Assembly: GCA_963973975.1 (NCBI GenBank) | Contig: CAXBCF010000027.1 | Location: 1 to 36,728, forward strand | Length of the DNA stretch: 36,728 nt | Reading direction: 5' to 3' | Origin: UBA1494_A sp963973975 | Lineage (GTDB): Bacteria > Bacteroidota > Bacteroidia > Flavobacteriales_E > Vicingaceae | Shown here: positions 15,491 through 22,646 of the stretch, in pieces | Layout of the letters: each line of letters begins with the position of its first letter | Position numbering within the stretch: position 1 is the first letter of the stretch | Program-made: the position numbers and the translations under genes | The notes under the pieces: model-generated | What the model was told of the DNA's origin: nothing | The model's input: only the letters and a program-made list of their open reading frames with translations | Databases searched by the model: none

Positions 15491-16750
15491 ATGGCTAAAC
15501 AGAGAATATTTATAAGTAGTGTACAGGCAGAGTTCGCTAGCGAAAGGCAAGCCTTGCACGACTATATTTTAGCTGACCCATTGTTGGGTAGGTTTTTTGA
15601 GCCCTTTTTATTCGAAAACATACCTGCAACAGATCAACATGCTGAGGTTTTTTATTTACGTGAAGTGGAGCAATGTTCCATTTATTTAGGATTACTTGGA
15701 ACCTCTTATGGTTTCAATGATGCCCAAGGCATATCGCCAACTGAGCGAGAGTTTGACCATGCAACACTTCACCACAAAACAAGATTTGTGTACCTTTCTA
15801 ATCATGATTCAAGCGATAGAGAAGCAAAACAGGATACATTTATAAATAAATTACAAGCAGTTTTAGTTCGCAAACGGTTTTCAAATATTGATGAATTGAA
15901 ATCTGCTGTTTATGCATCTCTAGTTAATTATCTAATTGAAAAAGAAATCATTCGTACTGGACCTTTTGATACTACCTTACATTCAAGTGCTACTATTTCA
16001 GATTTAGATACTGATAAGGTAAAAGATTTTGTTCGTATTGCCCGTTCAAAGAGAGGTTTTCCTCTTCAAGAATCTGCTAAGGTTAAAGATGTTTTAACAC
16101 ACCTTAATTTAATCAATGAAGATAGGCTTACTTCTTCTGCCTTATTATTGTTTGGTAAATATCCTCAACGTTTTTTTATTAATTCAGAGGTACGTTGTGC
16201 ATATTTTCATGGTGATATAATTGAAAAGCCAATTCCTTCTTATAAAGTATTTAAAGGGGATGTATTTGAATTAGTTGATCAAGCAGTTGATTTTGTCTTG
16301 TCAAAATTGGATTACTCTATAGGAACTCGTTCTCATCGTGTGTCAATTCCAGGTAAATATGAACTACCAAAAGAAATTGTATCTGAAGCAATTGTAAATG
16401 CCATTGCTCATAGAGATTATACTAATAATGGAAGCGTTCAAGTAATGTTATTTCGAAATCGGTTAGAGGTGTTCAATCCAGGCACTCTCCCTCTGGGATG
16501 GACTACCGAGAAGCTTAAAAAAATACACACATCAGTTCCCGCTAATCCATTATTAGCTGAACCGATGTATTTAAAAGGATACATAGAAAGATTGGGGACG
16601 GGGACTATGGACATCATCCGAATTGCTCGTAAAAATAACTTACAAGAGCCTGAATTTGAGCAAAATGAATACTTTAAGGTAATAATATACCGACCAAGTA
16701 CCGACCAAGTACCGACCAAGTACCGACCAAGTACCGACCAAGTACCCTGA
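15491..16750 (+). CDS. DUF4062 domain fused to RecG-like ATP-binding domain (C-terminus currently out of frame)
   Basis: The 419-aa product has an N-terminal DUF4062 domain (residues 1-160: RIFISSVQAEFASERQAL, and VEQCSIYLGLLGTSYG near 67), a Rossmann-like fold related to TIR-type sensor domains. A linker leads to the part that accompanies AlbA_2/Schlafen-like modules (TSSALLLFGKYPQRFF near 218) and a GHKL-type ATP-binding domain (EAIVNAIAHRDY at 299-310, LGTGTM at 368-373), as in RecG-like HATPase_c_4 proteins. Residues 400-419 are encoded by an 11-bp tandem repeat, after which the frame stops. The missing winged-helix tail lies downstream in the +1 frame. Such proteins are often found near defence genes. 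Flanking 58-bp repeats mark the gene as an insert, and the duplicated promoter in copy A probably drives it. Confidence 0.85.
   Translation: MAKQRIFISSVQAEFASERQALHDYILADPLLGRFFEPFLFENIPATDQHAEVFYLREVEQCSIYLGLLGTSYGFNDAQGISPTEREFDHATLHHKTRFVYLSNHDSSDREAKQDTFINKLQAVLVRKRFSNIDELKSAVYASLVNYLIEKEIIRTGPFDTTLHSSATISDLDTDKVKDFVRIARSKRGFPLQESAKVKDVLTHLNLINEDRLTSSALLLFGKYPQRFFINSEVRCAYFHGDIIEKPIPSYKVFKGDVFELVDQAVDFVLSKLDYSIGTRSHRVSIPGKYELPKEIVSEAIVNAIAHRDYTNNGSVQVMLFRNRLEVFNPGTLPLGWTTEKLKKIHTSVPANPLLAEPMYLKGYIERLGTGTMDIIRIARKNNLQEPEFEQNEYFKVIIYRPSTDQVPTKYRPSTDQVP
16688..16746 (+). repeat. 11-bp tandem repeat, 5.4 copies, within the coding region
   Basis: TACCGACCAAG occurs five times without a mismatch from 16688 to 16742, followed by TACC. 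In the present frame it encodes YRPSTDQVPTK (three units give 11 codons). The unit is not a multiple of three, so every gain or loss shifts the reading frame. With five units the frame ends in TGA at 16748-16750. With six or three units it would join the downstream winged-helix frame. With four or seven it would end at a TAA at 16777-16779. Confidence 0.95.
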
Positions 16751-16985
16751 GGGTTCAATTGAAATTAGAAATTTATTAAAGGTATTAGATGGAGAAATGA
16801 GTCGAAAAGAAATTCAGGAAGCACTTGAACTAAGGCATTCAGGGAATTTTAGAGAAAATTACTTAGAACCTGCTTTAGCTTTAGAATTAATTGAAATGAA
16901 GTTTCCAGATAGTCCAAATCATCCAAAACAAAAATATTTGATAACCGAAAAGGGAATAAATATTTTGAATGATACTTTGAAATAA
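16743..16985 (+). pseudogene. Out-of-frame C-terminal winged-helix segment of the DUF4062-ATPase gene
   Basis: From 16743 the next frame reads 80 residues without a stop. It includes LLKVLDGEMSRKEIQEALEL and ending QKYLITEKGINILNDTLK. This resembles the C-terminal winged-helix (Fic-like C-terminal) domain that closes many RecG-like ATPases: a helix pair with MSRxEIQxAL, then YLxPAL and KYxLTxKG. The domain looks undamaged, so it is better seen as a switched-off part of the upstream gene than as decay. The ATG at 16797 could in principle start a separate 62-aa protein, but that start would cut the first helix of the domain. Confidence 0.8.
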
Positions 16986-17060
16986 AATACAATTAAAAAC
17001 TTTAAGGTAGCTGAGAAACTTTCAATTCACTCTTTTAATTGTAAGGTCGCACCAAAATCT

Positions 17061-17118
17061 CCCTTGTTCAAACAAGCAAATTCAGTAACATTGCAATTCC
17101 ATGCAAAAGCTAATTACT
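17061..17118 (+). repeat. 58-bp direct repeat, copy B, native promoter and start of the substrate-binding-protein gene
   Basis: Same 58-bp unit as 15364-15421, with two differences. The promoter-like pair is TTG (17064-17066) and TAACATTG (17086-17093), 19 bases apart, ending seven bases before the ATG at 17101. The leader is therefore very short. CTTGTT and AACAAG (17063-17076) also form a small inverted repeat over the -33 box. Confidence 0.85.
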
Positions 17119-18732
17119 TGTTTTTTTATTTTTCTAATTGCTTGTCAATCATCCGATAGACGCTATGAAGGAAAAACAATTTTTCGCTATAATTTAGAAG
17201 AGGGCATTACTTCTTTAGATCCTGCTTTTGCAAGGAGTTTGGACAATGTTTCGGCAGTCAATCAGTTGTTTAATGGACTGGTTCAAACTGACGAAAAACT
17301 TCAAATAAAACCATGCATTGCAAAAAGTTGGGAAATCTTAGACAGTGGCAAAACTTATCGTTTTACCCTTCGCAACGATGTTTTTTTTCATAAAGCGCCT
17401 TGTTTTGGTACGGATTCAACTCGGAAAGTGATTGCAGAAGATTTTGTTTATTCTTTTGCACGTTTGATTGACTCAAAAGTTTTGTCGCCTGGAAAATGGG
17501 TCATGAACGAAGTTGCGCGCAAAAATGACGGAGCTCTCGCTGTTCATGCAATCAACGACAGTACTCTTGAAATTCACCTCAAACGTTCATTTCAGCCTTT
17601 TCTAGGCATTTTAAGCATGCAGTATTGTTCAGTGATTCCAAAAGAAGCCATTGATTATTTTGCAGCTGACTTTCGGGCGAATCCAATTGGAACAGGTCCT
17701 TTTGAATTTAAATATTGGAAAGAAAATGGGAAACTTATTTTCTTAAAAAATCAGCATTACTTCGAACGCGACGAGGCAGGAGAACATTTACCATACCTAG
17801 ATGCGATTGCCATTTCATTTACCAAAGATCAGGAAGTAACTTTTTTGAAATTTTTAAACGGCGACTTGGATTACCTTTCCGGATTGAAGGGAACTTACAA
17901 AGACGAATTGCTAGATACTCGAGGGAAATTGAGAGAAAAGTACCACGCTAAAATTCGATTTGAAACGGCTCCTTATTTAAATTCGGAGTACTTGGGTTTT
18001 ATGGTTGACCCCAATTTACTACCTGAAAATCATCCTATTCTCAATCCATTAGTTCGAAAAGCCATTAACTATGGATTCGATCGACAAAAAATGCTGACCT
18101 ATCTTAGAAATGGCATTGGAACTCCCGCAAATCAAGGCTTTGTACCATTGGGTCTACCTTCATTTGATACTAGTTTTGTTGGATATTCTTTTCAACCTGA
18201 TTCTACTTTAAGTTTTTTAAAAAGAGCAGGCTACCCCAATGGTAAAGGCTTGCCTCTTATTGAGTTGAGTACAACTGCTCAATACTTAGATATTTGCGAG
18301 TATTTGCAAAGTCAACTTGCCAATTTTGGTATTCGAATAAAAGTTGAAGTAAATCAAGCTGCTACCAACAATGAATTGATTGCTAAAGGTGAAGCAGTTT
18401 TTTTTAGAAAATCTTGGGTTGCAGATTATCCAGATGCTGAAAATTATTTATCCCTTTTCACGACTAATAATTTTTCTCCTAAAGGACCAAATTATACGCA
18501 TTATAGCAATCTTGACTATGATCGTTTTTACCAAAAAGCCATCAACACCGATTCGGATTCAATGCGCTATGTGTATTACCGTCAAATGGATAGCATAATT
18601 ATTGCCGATGCGCCAATTGTGCCTTTGTTTTACGATCGAGTTGTGCGTTTTTACCAACCAACTATTTCTGGAATAGGTCTGAACCCAATGAATCTTTTGG
18701 TGTTAAAGTATGCGAAGAAAGAAACCAACTAA
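17101..18732 (+). CDS. OppA-like ABC substrate-binding lipoprotein (SBP family 5)
   Basis: This 543-aa protein has a lipoprotein signal (MQKLITCFFIFLIAC, Cys15) and the fold of extracellular solute-binding proteins family 5. It has TSLDPAFARSLDNVSAVNQL near residue 37, the GLVQTDEKLQIKPCIAKSWE motif near 60, YRFTLRNDVFFHKAP near 91, and ADYPDAENYLSLF near 442. Relatives bind peptides, dipeptides, heme or nickel for an ABC importer. No matching permease or ATPase gene lies in the window, so it is an orphan here. The gene directly after it (14-base gap) encodes an RND transporter, so the two are probably cotranscribed. Its 5' end, promoter included, has been duplicated 1.7 kb upstream. Confidence 0.9.
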   Translation: MQKLITCFFIFLIACQSSDRRYEGKTIFRYNLEEGITSLDPAFARSLDNVSAVNQLFNGLVQTDEKLQIKPCIAKSWEILDSGKTYRFTLRNDVFFHKAPCFGTDSTRKVIAEDFVYSFARLIDSKVLSPGKWVMNEVARKNDGALAVHAINDSTLEIHLKRSFQPFLGILSMQYCSVIPKEAIDYFAADFRANPIGTGPFEFKYWKENGKLIFLKNQHYFERDEAGEHLPYLDAIAISFTKDQEVTFLKFLNGDLDYLSGLKGTYKDELLDTRGKLREKYHAKIRFETAPYLNSEYLGFMVDPNLLPENHPILNPLVRKAINYGFDRQKMLTYLRNGIGTPANQGFVPLGLPSFDTSFVGYSFQPDSTLSFLKRAGYPNGKGLPLIELSTTAQYLDICEYLQSQLANFGIRIKVEVNQAATNNELIAKGEAVFFRKSWVADYPDAENYLSLFTTNNFSPKGPNYTHYSNLDYDRFYQKAINTDSDSMRYVYYRQMDSIIIADAPIVPLFYDRVVRFYQPTISGIGLNPMNLLVLKYAKKETN

Positions 18733-18746
18733 TATGCAATTGAGCA

Positions 18747-21041
18747 TTGGAAAACCAGAAAGAAGAAGTTAGCAAATACAGAAGAATAAGTCGCTTTGTT
18801 TTAATCGGCTTGTTACTCGTTCTAAGTTTCCTTGGCTATCGTGCTACTCAGTTAGAATTTGATTACGATTTTGAAAAGTTTTTTCCCGAAGCAGATGAGA
18901 ATTTAAGTTTTTACCAGAATTACCGAGAAACTTTCGAAAATGATAATGATTTCACCATTGTCAGCATTACGAATGAACAGGGAATTTACCAAGCTGATTT
19001 TTTAAAAGAGGTTCAACTTTTTACCGAGGAACTCAGGAAATTGCCTCATTTAAGAGAGGTGATTTCACCACTTGAAATGACATATTTTAAGCCAAGTGGA
19101 ATTGGAATCGGGCTTTCAGAAACGCCATACTTTCATGTTGATAATCCTGATTTATATGCTACAGACTCATTAACACTAGTAAAAAGCAAAGAGCCTGTAA
19201 AAGAGATGATTTCCTTTGAAGGAAAATCCCTCATCATCATTGTCAAAAACATTCAATTTATTTCAAAAGAAAAGTCAGATGAGTTGGCTTCAGAAATGAA
19301 TGAATTGGCGGTAGATCAGACTTTTGATGCTACCTATTTGATGGGGAAAATAATTGGTCAAAAAGCTTACATCGACATAATGAAGGTGGAGTTTTTGACT
19401 TTTGCAGGGATTTCTATTGCCATTCTAATAATTTTCTTAATTGTGGCTTATCGTTCATGGTGGGGAGTAATCATTCCATTGGCGACTGTTTTACTTTCAG
19501 TGATTGGAAGTTTGGGATTCATGCAATTGAGCGGAACACCATTGAACATGATGACTACTTTGTTGCCAGTGATTATGTTGGTGGTAGGTATGTCTGATGT
19601 AGTTCATTTAGTCTCTAAGTACTTGGAAGAAATTCGTTACCGAAGAACCAAACTGACTGCATTGAAAAACATGCTGAAGAAAGTGGGGGTTGCCACTTTG
19701 CTCACATCGGTTACGACAGCGCTTGGATTTATAACTCTGATAGGTGTTCGTATGCAGCCCATACGAGACTTTGGTGTTTTTACTGCCATAGGTGTTTTAT
19801 TGGCTTTTATTATTTCCATTGCATTCATTCCTGCAATATTTATGTTGCTTAAGAAACCAGTAATTGTAAATGCTAAACGCGTCCAAAATCAATGGGAAAG
19901 AGGTTTGGGAAAGCTCTTTTTGTGGTTGTGCAGAAATCGAAAAAAAGTTTTGCTGACTTATTTCTTTATCACTTTGATTTCAATTTATGGAGCAACAAAA
20001 ATTCAGTTTGATTACTTCTTGATGCAAGACTTGAGTGAAGAGCAACCTTTAATGAAAGAGATGCGCTTTTTTCAGAAAAATTTCGGTGGCATTCGCCCTT
20101 TTGAATTGGCTGTTATTCCTAAAGGAGAAAGAAAGCTCACTGATTATGAGGTGATGCGAGAAATGGAGAAGTTAGAAAACTATTTGGACACTGTTTATCA
20201 AGTCAATCAATTAGTTAGTCCCACATTTCCTTACAAGTTAATGAACCAAGCTTTTAGAAATGGAAAGTCAGAGTATTTTAAAATTCCTGAAAGTGAAAAG
20301 CGCTATGAATTCCTTCAAAAGCAAATGCAAAGTTTTGGTGAAAGAGAAGAGTGGAGTGAGCTAATGAACGATGAAAGAAATTTAGGCAGAATTTTTGGTC
20401 GTTTGGTAGATCCTGGAAGCAGAGAAATGTTGATTAGAAACGATTCTTTAGAAGCCTTTTACCAACGTTCAATCAATAGCGACATCATCGAATATAAACT
20501 TACAGGAACTCCTGTAATCATCGACGAAAGTGGTCGTTCGGTATCACTTAATGTCATTTTGGGCTTGCTCTTGGCATTTGGTTTAATAGCTCTGTTCATG
20601 GGTTTGCTTTTTCGATCTATTAAAATGGCGTTTATTTCAATCATTCCCAATGTATTTCCAATTTTATTGACGGCAGCATACATTGGCTTTGCGGGCATTG
20701 ATTTAAACATGTCATCGGCAATTGTTTTCACCATTGCTTTTGGAATTGCTGTGGATGATACCATTCATTTTTTAAGTCGCTATCGACAAGAAATGAAATT
20801 GGGAAGAAGTCGCTTATTTGGATTGCGTCGTACTTTTATTTCAACCGGAAAAGCCATTATTATTACTACCATTATTTTACTTGGAGGTTTTGGTAGCTTG
20901 TTGTTTTCCGATTTTCTCAGTACTTTTTACATTGGGCTTTTTGTAAGCATGACCTTGATTTTTGCAGTAGTTACCGATTTAACTTTATTGCCGCTTTTAC
21001 TTTTGGGAAAAAAGAAAAACAGATTATCGACCTCTATTTAA
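18747..21041 (+). CDS. RND/MMPL-superfamily transporter
   Basis: This 764-aa inner-membrane protein has the RND duplication. TM1 (about 16-34) is followed by a large extracytoplasmic loop (35-205) and a bundle of five helices (about 212-370, with MLVVGMSDVVHLVSKYLEE containing the charged residues of the family). The second half repeats this (TM7 about 396, loop, helices 585-760 with FGIAVDDTIHFLSRYRQEMK). The size suits MMPL-type lipid or hopanoid exporters better than the 1000-aa drug pumps. The frame has no ATG before residue 114, so TTG at 18747 is the likely start. An ATG at 18733 is in another frame and soon stops. It follows the OppA-like gene with a 14-base gap. The last 18 bases overlap a small convergent gene. 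Confidence 0.88.
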   Translation: MENQKEEVSKYRRISRFVLIGLLLVLSFLGYRATQLEFDYDFEKFFPEADENLSFYQNYRETFENDNDFTIVSITNEQGIYQADFLKEVQLFTEELRKLPHLREVISPLEMTYFKPSGIGIGLSETPYFHVDNPDLYATDSLTLVKSKEPVKEMISFEGKSLIIIVKNIQFISKEKSDELASEMNELAVDQTFDATYLMGKIIGQKAYIDIMKVEFLTFAGISIAILIIFLIVAYRSWWGVIIPLATVLLSVIGSLGFMQLSGTPLNMMTTLLPVIMLVVGMSDVVHLVSKYLEEIRYRRTKLTALKNMLKKVGVATLLTSVTTALGFITLIGVRMQPIRDFGVFTAIGVLLAFIISIAFIPAIFMLLKKPVIVNAKRVQNQWERGLGKLFLWLCRNRKKVLLTYFFITLISIYGATKIQFDYFLMQDLSEEQPLMKEMRFFQKNFGGIRPFELAVIPKGERKLTDYEVMREMEKLENYLDTVYQVNQLVSPTFPYKLMNQAFRNGKSEYFKIPESEKRYEFLQKQMQSFGEREEWSELMNDERNLGRIFGRLVDPGSREMLIRNDSLEAFYQRSINSDIIEYKLTGTPVIIDESGRSVSLNVILGLLLAFGLIALFMGLLFRSIKMAFISIIPNVFPILLTAAYIGFAGIDLNMSSAIVFTIAFGIAVDDTIHFLSRYRQEMKLGRSRLFGLRRTFISTGKAIIITTIILLGGFGSLLFSDFLSTFYIGLFVSMTLIFAVVTDLTLLPLLLLGKKKNRLSTSI

Positions 21042-21185
21042 AAAATACATAGTTGCTAACCAAACAACAAAGCCACCTGTTGCTACCCATTTGGCAATTT
21101 CTTTTCCAAAAAGCCAATAAGAAAGCGCTATTAGCCCAAACAAAACCAGTGCTACAATTCCCTTAATTTGATCTTTTCTGTACAT
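21024..21185 (-). CDS. Small membrane protein, 53 aa
   Basis: The minus strand from ATG 21185 to the stop at 21024-21026 encodes 53 residues. They begin MYRKDQIKGIVALVLFGLIA, continue with SYWLFGKEIAK and end MYFLNRGR. Two hydrophobic segments (about 9-24 and 34-47) are separated by a short basic turn, the shape of a small hairpin membrane protein. Its 3' end overlaps the last 18 bases of the RND gene on the other strand. The base use and hydrophobic pattern argue for a real gene, but I recognise no family and there is no independent support. Confidence 0.5.
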   Translation of the reverse strand: MYRKDQIKGIVALVLFGLIALSYWLFGKEIAKWVATGGFVVWLATMYFLNRGR

Positions 21186-21259
21186 GCAGCGAAAATAATG
21201 CTAATTATTTCAACAAACAATTCAATCATAAAATGGTAAATTCCTATACAATAGATGTT

Positions 21260-21280
21260 TAGCCCAACTTTGTTGGGCTA
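21260..21280. promoter_or_regulatory. Perfect 9-bp hairpin between the small membrane protein and the GlmU-like gene
   Basis: TAGCCCAAC and GTTGGGCTA form a perfect stem around TTT. No T run follows on either strand, so a standard intrinsic terminator is doubtful. It lies about 70 bases before the GlmU-like start and 75 bases before the small minus-strand gene's start. It could be an operator or a divergent-promoter element. Confidence 0.45.
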
Positions 21281-21350
21281 TTACATAAATGTAATCGGTA
21301 TAATCAATAGCTCAGTGCATTTTCGATTATTTTTGTAAAAAGTATTCTTT

Positions 21351-22535
21351 ATGAACCTGATCTTATTTGACCAAAATCGAAAACAATTATTGCCATTCAC
21401 TTATACCCGTCCCATTTCAGAGTTTCGATGTGGAATCTTGACTTTGAAAGAGAAATGGGAAAAGCGTTTTCCAGCTGCTCAAGTTTCATTTCTTACTGAA
21501 GATTATCTTTCTAAGAAGTACGCTGTAAGCTATGCGGATGTAAATTATTACATCAACGCTTCACTGTTAGCAGACTCAAGTTTAGCGGAAGCGATTTTTG
21601 CCTTGAATGAAAATGAAGCACTTTACAGTGAAAACGAAACACAATTATTGGCATTCAAAAGTTCCAAGAAATTGGTTTTTGATGAATTGGATGTAAGTGG
21701 TTTTGGAAAAATAAGTTACACCAATGATTTTTTGTTCATCGAAAATATGTGGGATATTTTTTCGCTCAATGCCGCAGCATTGGAAGCTGATTTTGAATTA
21801 TTGACGGAAGGAAGGGATTCTGAAAAATTAGATGTAACCTGCACTCACATTGGCGATAGACTATTCATTGAGCCAGGCGCAAAAGTGCAAGCTGCAATAT
21901 TGAACTCCACTTCAGGCCCAATTTACGTTGGGAAGGATGCAGAAATTATGGAAGGTTCAATTGTTCGTGGAGGCTTAGCGCTTTGCGAAGGGGCAGTTTT
22001 GAAATTGGGAACAAAAATTTATGGAGCTACCACCATTGGGCCTTTTTCGAAAGTGGGTGGGGAAGTCAATAACTCGGTAATTTTTGGCTATTCCAACAAA
22101 GGACACGATGGATTTTTAGGAAATTCTGTTCTGGGAGAGTGGTGCAACTTAGGAGCAGATACCAATGTTTCAAATCTCAAAAATAACTACGCATCTATTA
22201 AACTGTGGAACTATGCTGAAAATCGCTTCAAAGATTCAGGCAAGCAGTTTTGTGGAATGATGATGGGTGATCACTCTAAAAGCGGTATCAATACCATGTT
22301 CAATACTGCTTCTGTAGTTGGCGTTAGTGCAAATGTTTATGGAGGTGGTTTTCCAAGAAATTTTATTCCGTCATTTGCTTGGGGTGGTGCCGAAAAATGG
22401 ATGGTTTACCGCTTTGAAAAAGCAATGGAAGTGGCTGAAAAAGTGATGGAACGAAGAGGTAAAGTGCTCGATGAAACCGAACGAGCCATTTTACAAGAAG
22501 TTTTCGAACGCTCAGCTCCTTACCGAAATTTCTAA
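21351..22535 (+). CDS. GlmU-like nucleotidyltransferase/acetyltransferase, Bacteroidota type
   Basis: This 394-aa protein matches the alternate GlmU-like family of Bacteroidota, thought to make UDP-GlcNAc for peptidoglycan and lipopolysaccharide. The N-terminal part (about 1-180) is a nucleotidyltransferase-like domain starting MNLILFDQNRKQLLPFTYTR with the RPISEFRCGILTLKEKW segment. The C-terminal part (about 185-350) is a left-handed beta-helix of hexapeptide repeats (IGDRLFIEPGAKVQAAIL, then GPIYVGKDAEIMEGSIVRGG). A closing motif reads GDHSKSGINTMFNTASVVG. TATTTTTG at 21328-21335 fits the -7 box and leaves a short leader. The next gene is lon on the same strand, but a 111-bp gap argues for separate promoters. 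Confidence 0.88.
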   Translation: MNLILFDQNRKQLLPFTYTRPISEFRCGILTLKEKWEKRFPAAQVSFLTEDYLSKKYAVSYADVNYYINASLLADSSLAEAIFALNENEALYSENETQLLAFKSSKKLVFDELDVSGFGKISYTNDFLFIENMWDIFSLNAAALEADFELLTEGRDSEKLDVTCTHIGDRLFIEPGAKVQAAILNSTSGPIYVGKDAEIMEGSIVRGGLALCEGAVLKLGTKIYGATTIGPFSKVGGEVNNSVIFGYSNKGHDGFLGNSVLGEWCNLGADTNVSNLKNNYASIKLWNYAENRFKDSGKQFCGMMMGDHSKSGINTMFNTASVVGVSANVYGGGFPRNFIPSFAWGGAEKWMVYRFEKAMEVAEKVMERRGKVLDETERAILQEVFERSAPYRNF

Positions 22536-22646
22536 GACTGACAGATAAGCAGGATTATTTTTTGGCATGCACCTTGACAATAATTTGTTCCGATAGCTAT
22601 TCTAGCTAAATTTTTTATTAACTGACATTTTGACGATATAAGCAGT

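Noticed and set aside
16688..16746. A CRISPR-like array
   Set aside because: The units are 11 bp and directly adjacent, with no spacers; it is a coding tandem repeat.
16438..16758. A 106-aa minus-strand frame over the 11-bp repeat
   Set aside because: It mirrors the DUF4062-ATPase coding strand; its opening repeats are only the tandem repeat read backwards.
16797..16985. A separate 62-aa gene
   Set aside because: The frame continues upstream to 16743 through the first helix of the same winged-helix domain and joins the repeat, so it is the displaced tail of the gene before it.
21260..21280. An intrinsic terminator for the RND or small membrane gene
   Set aside because: The stem is perfect but lacks a T run on both strands and lies upstream, not downstream, of the small gene.
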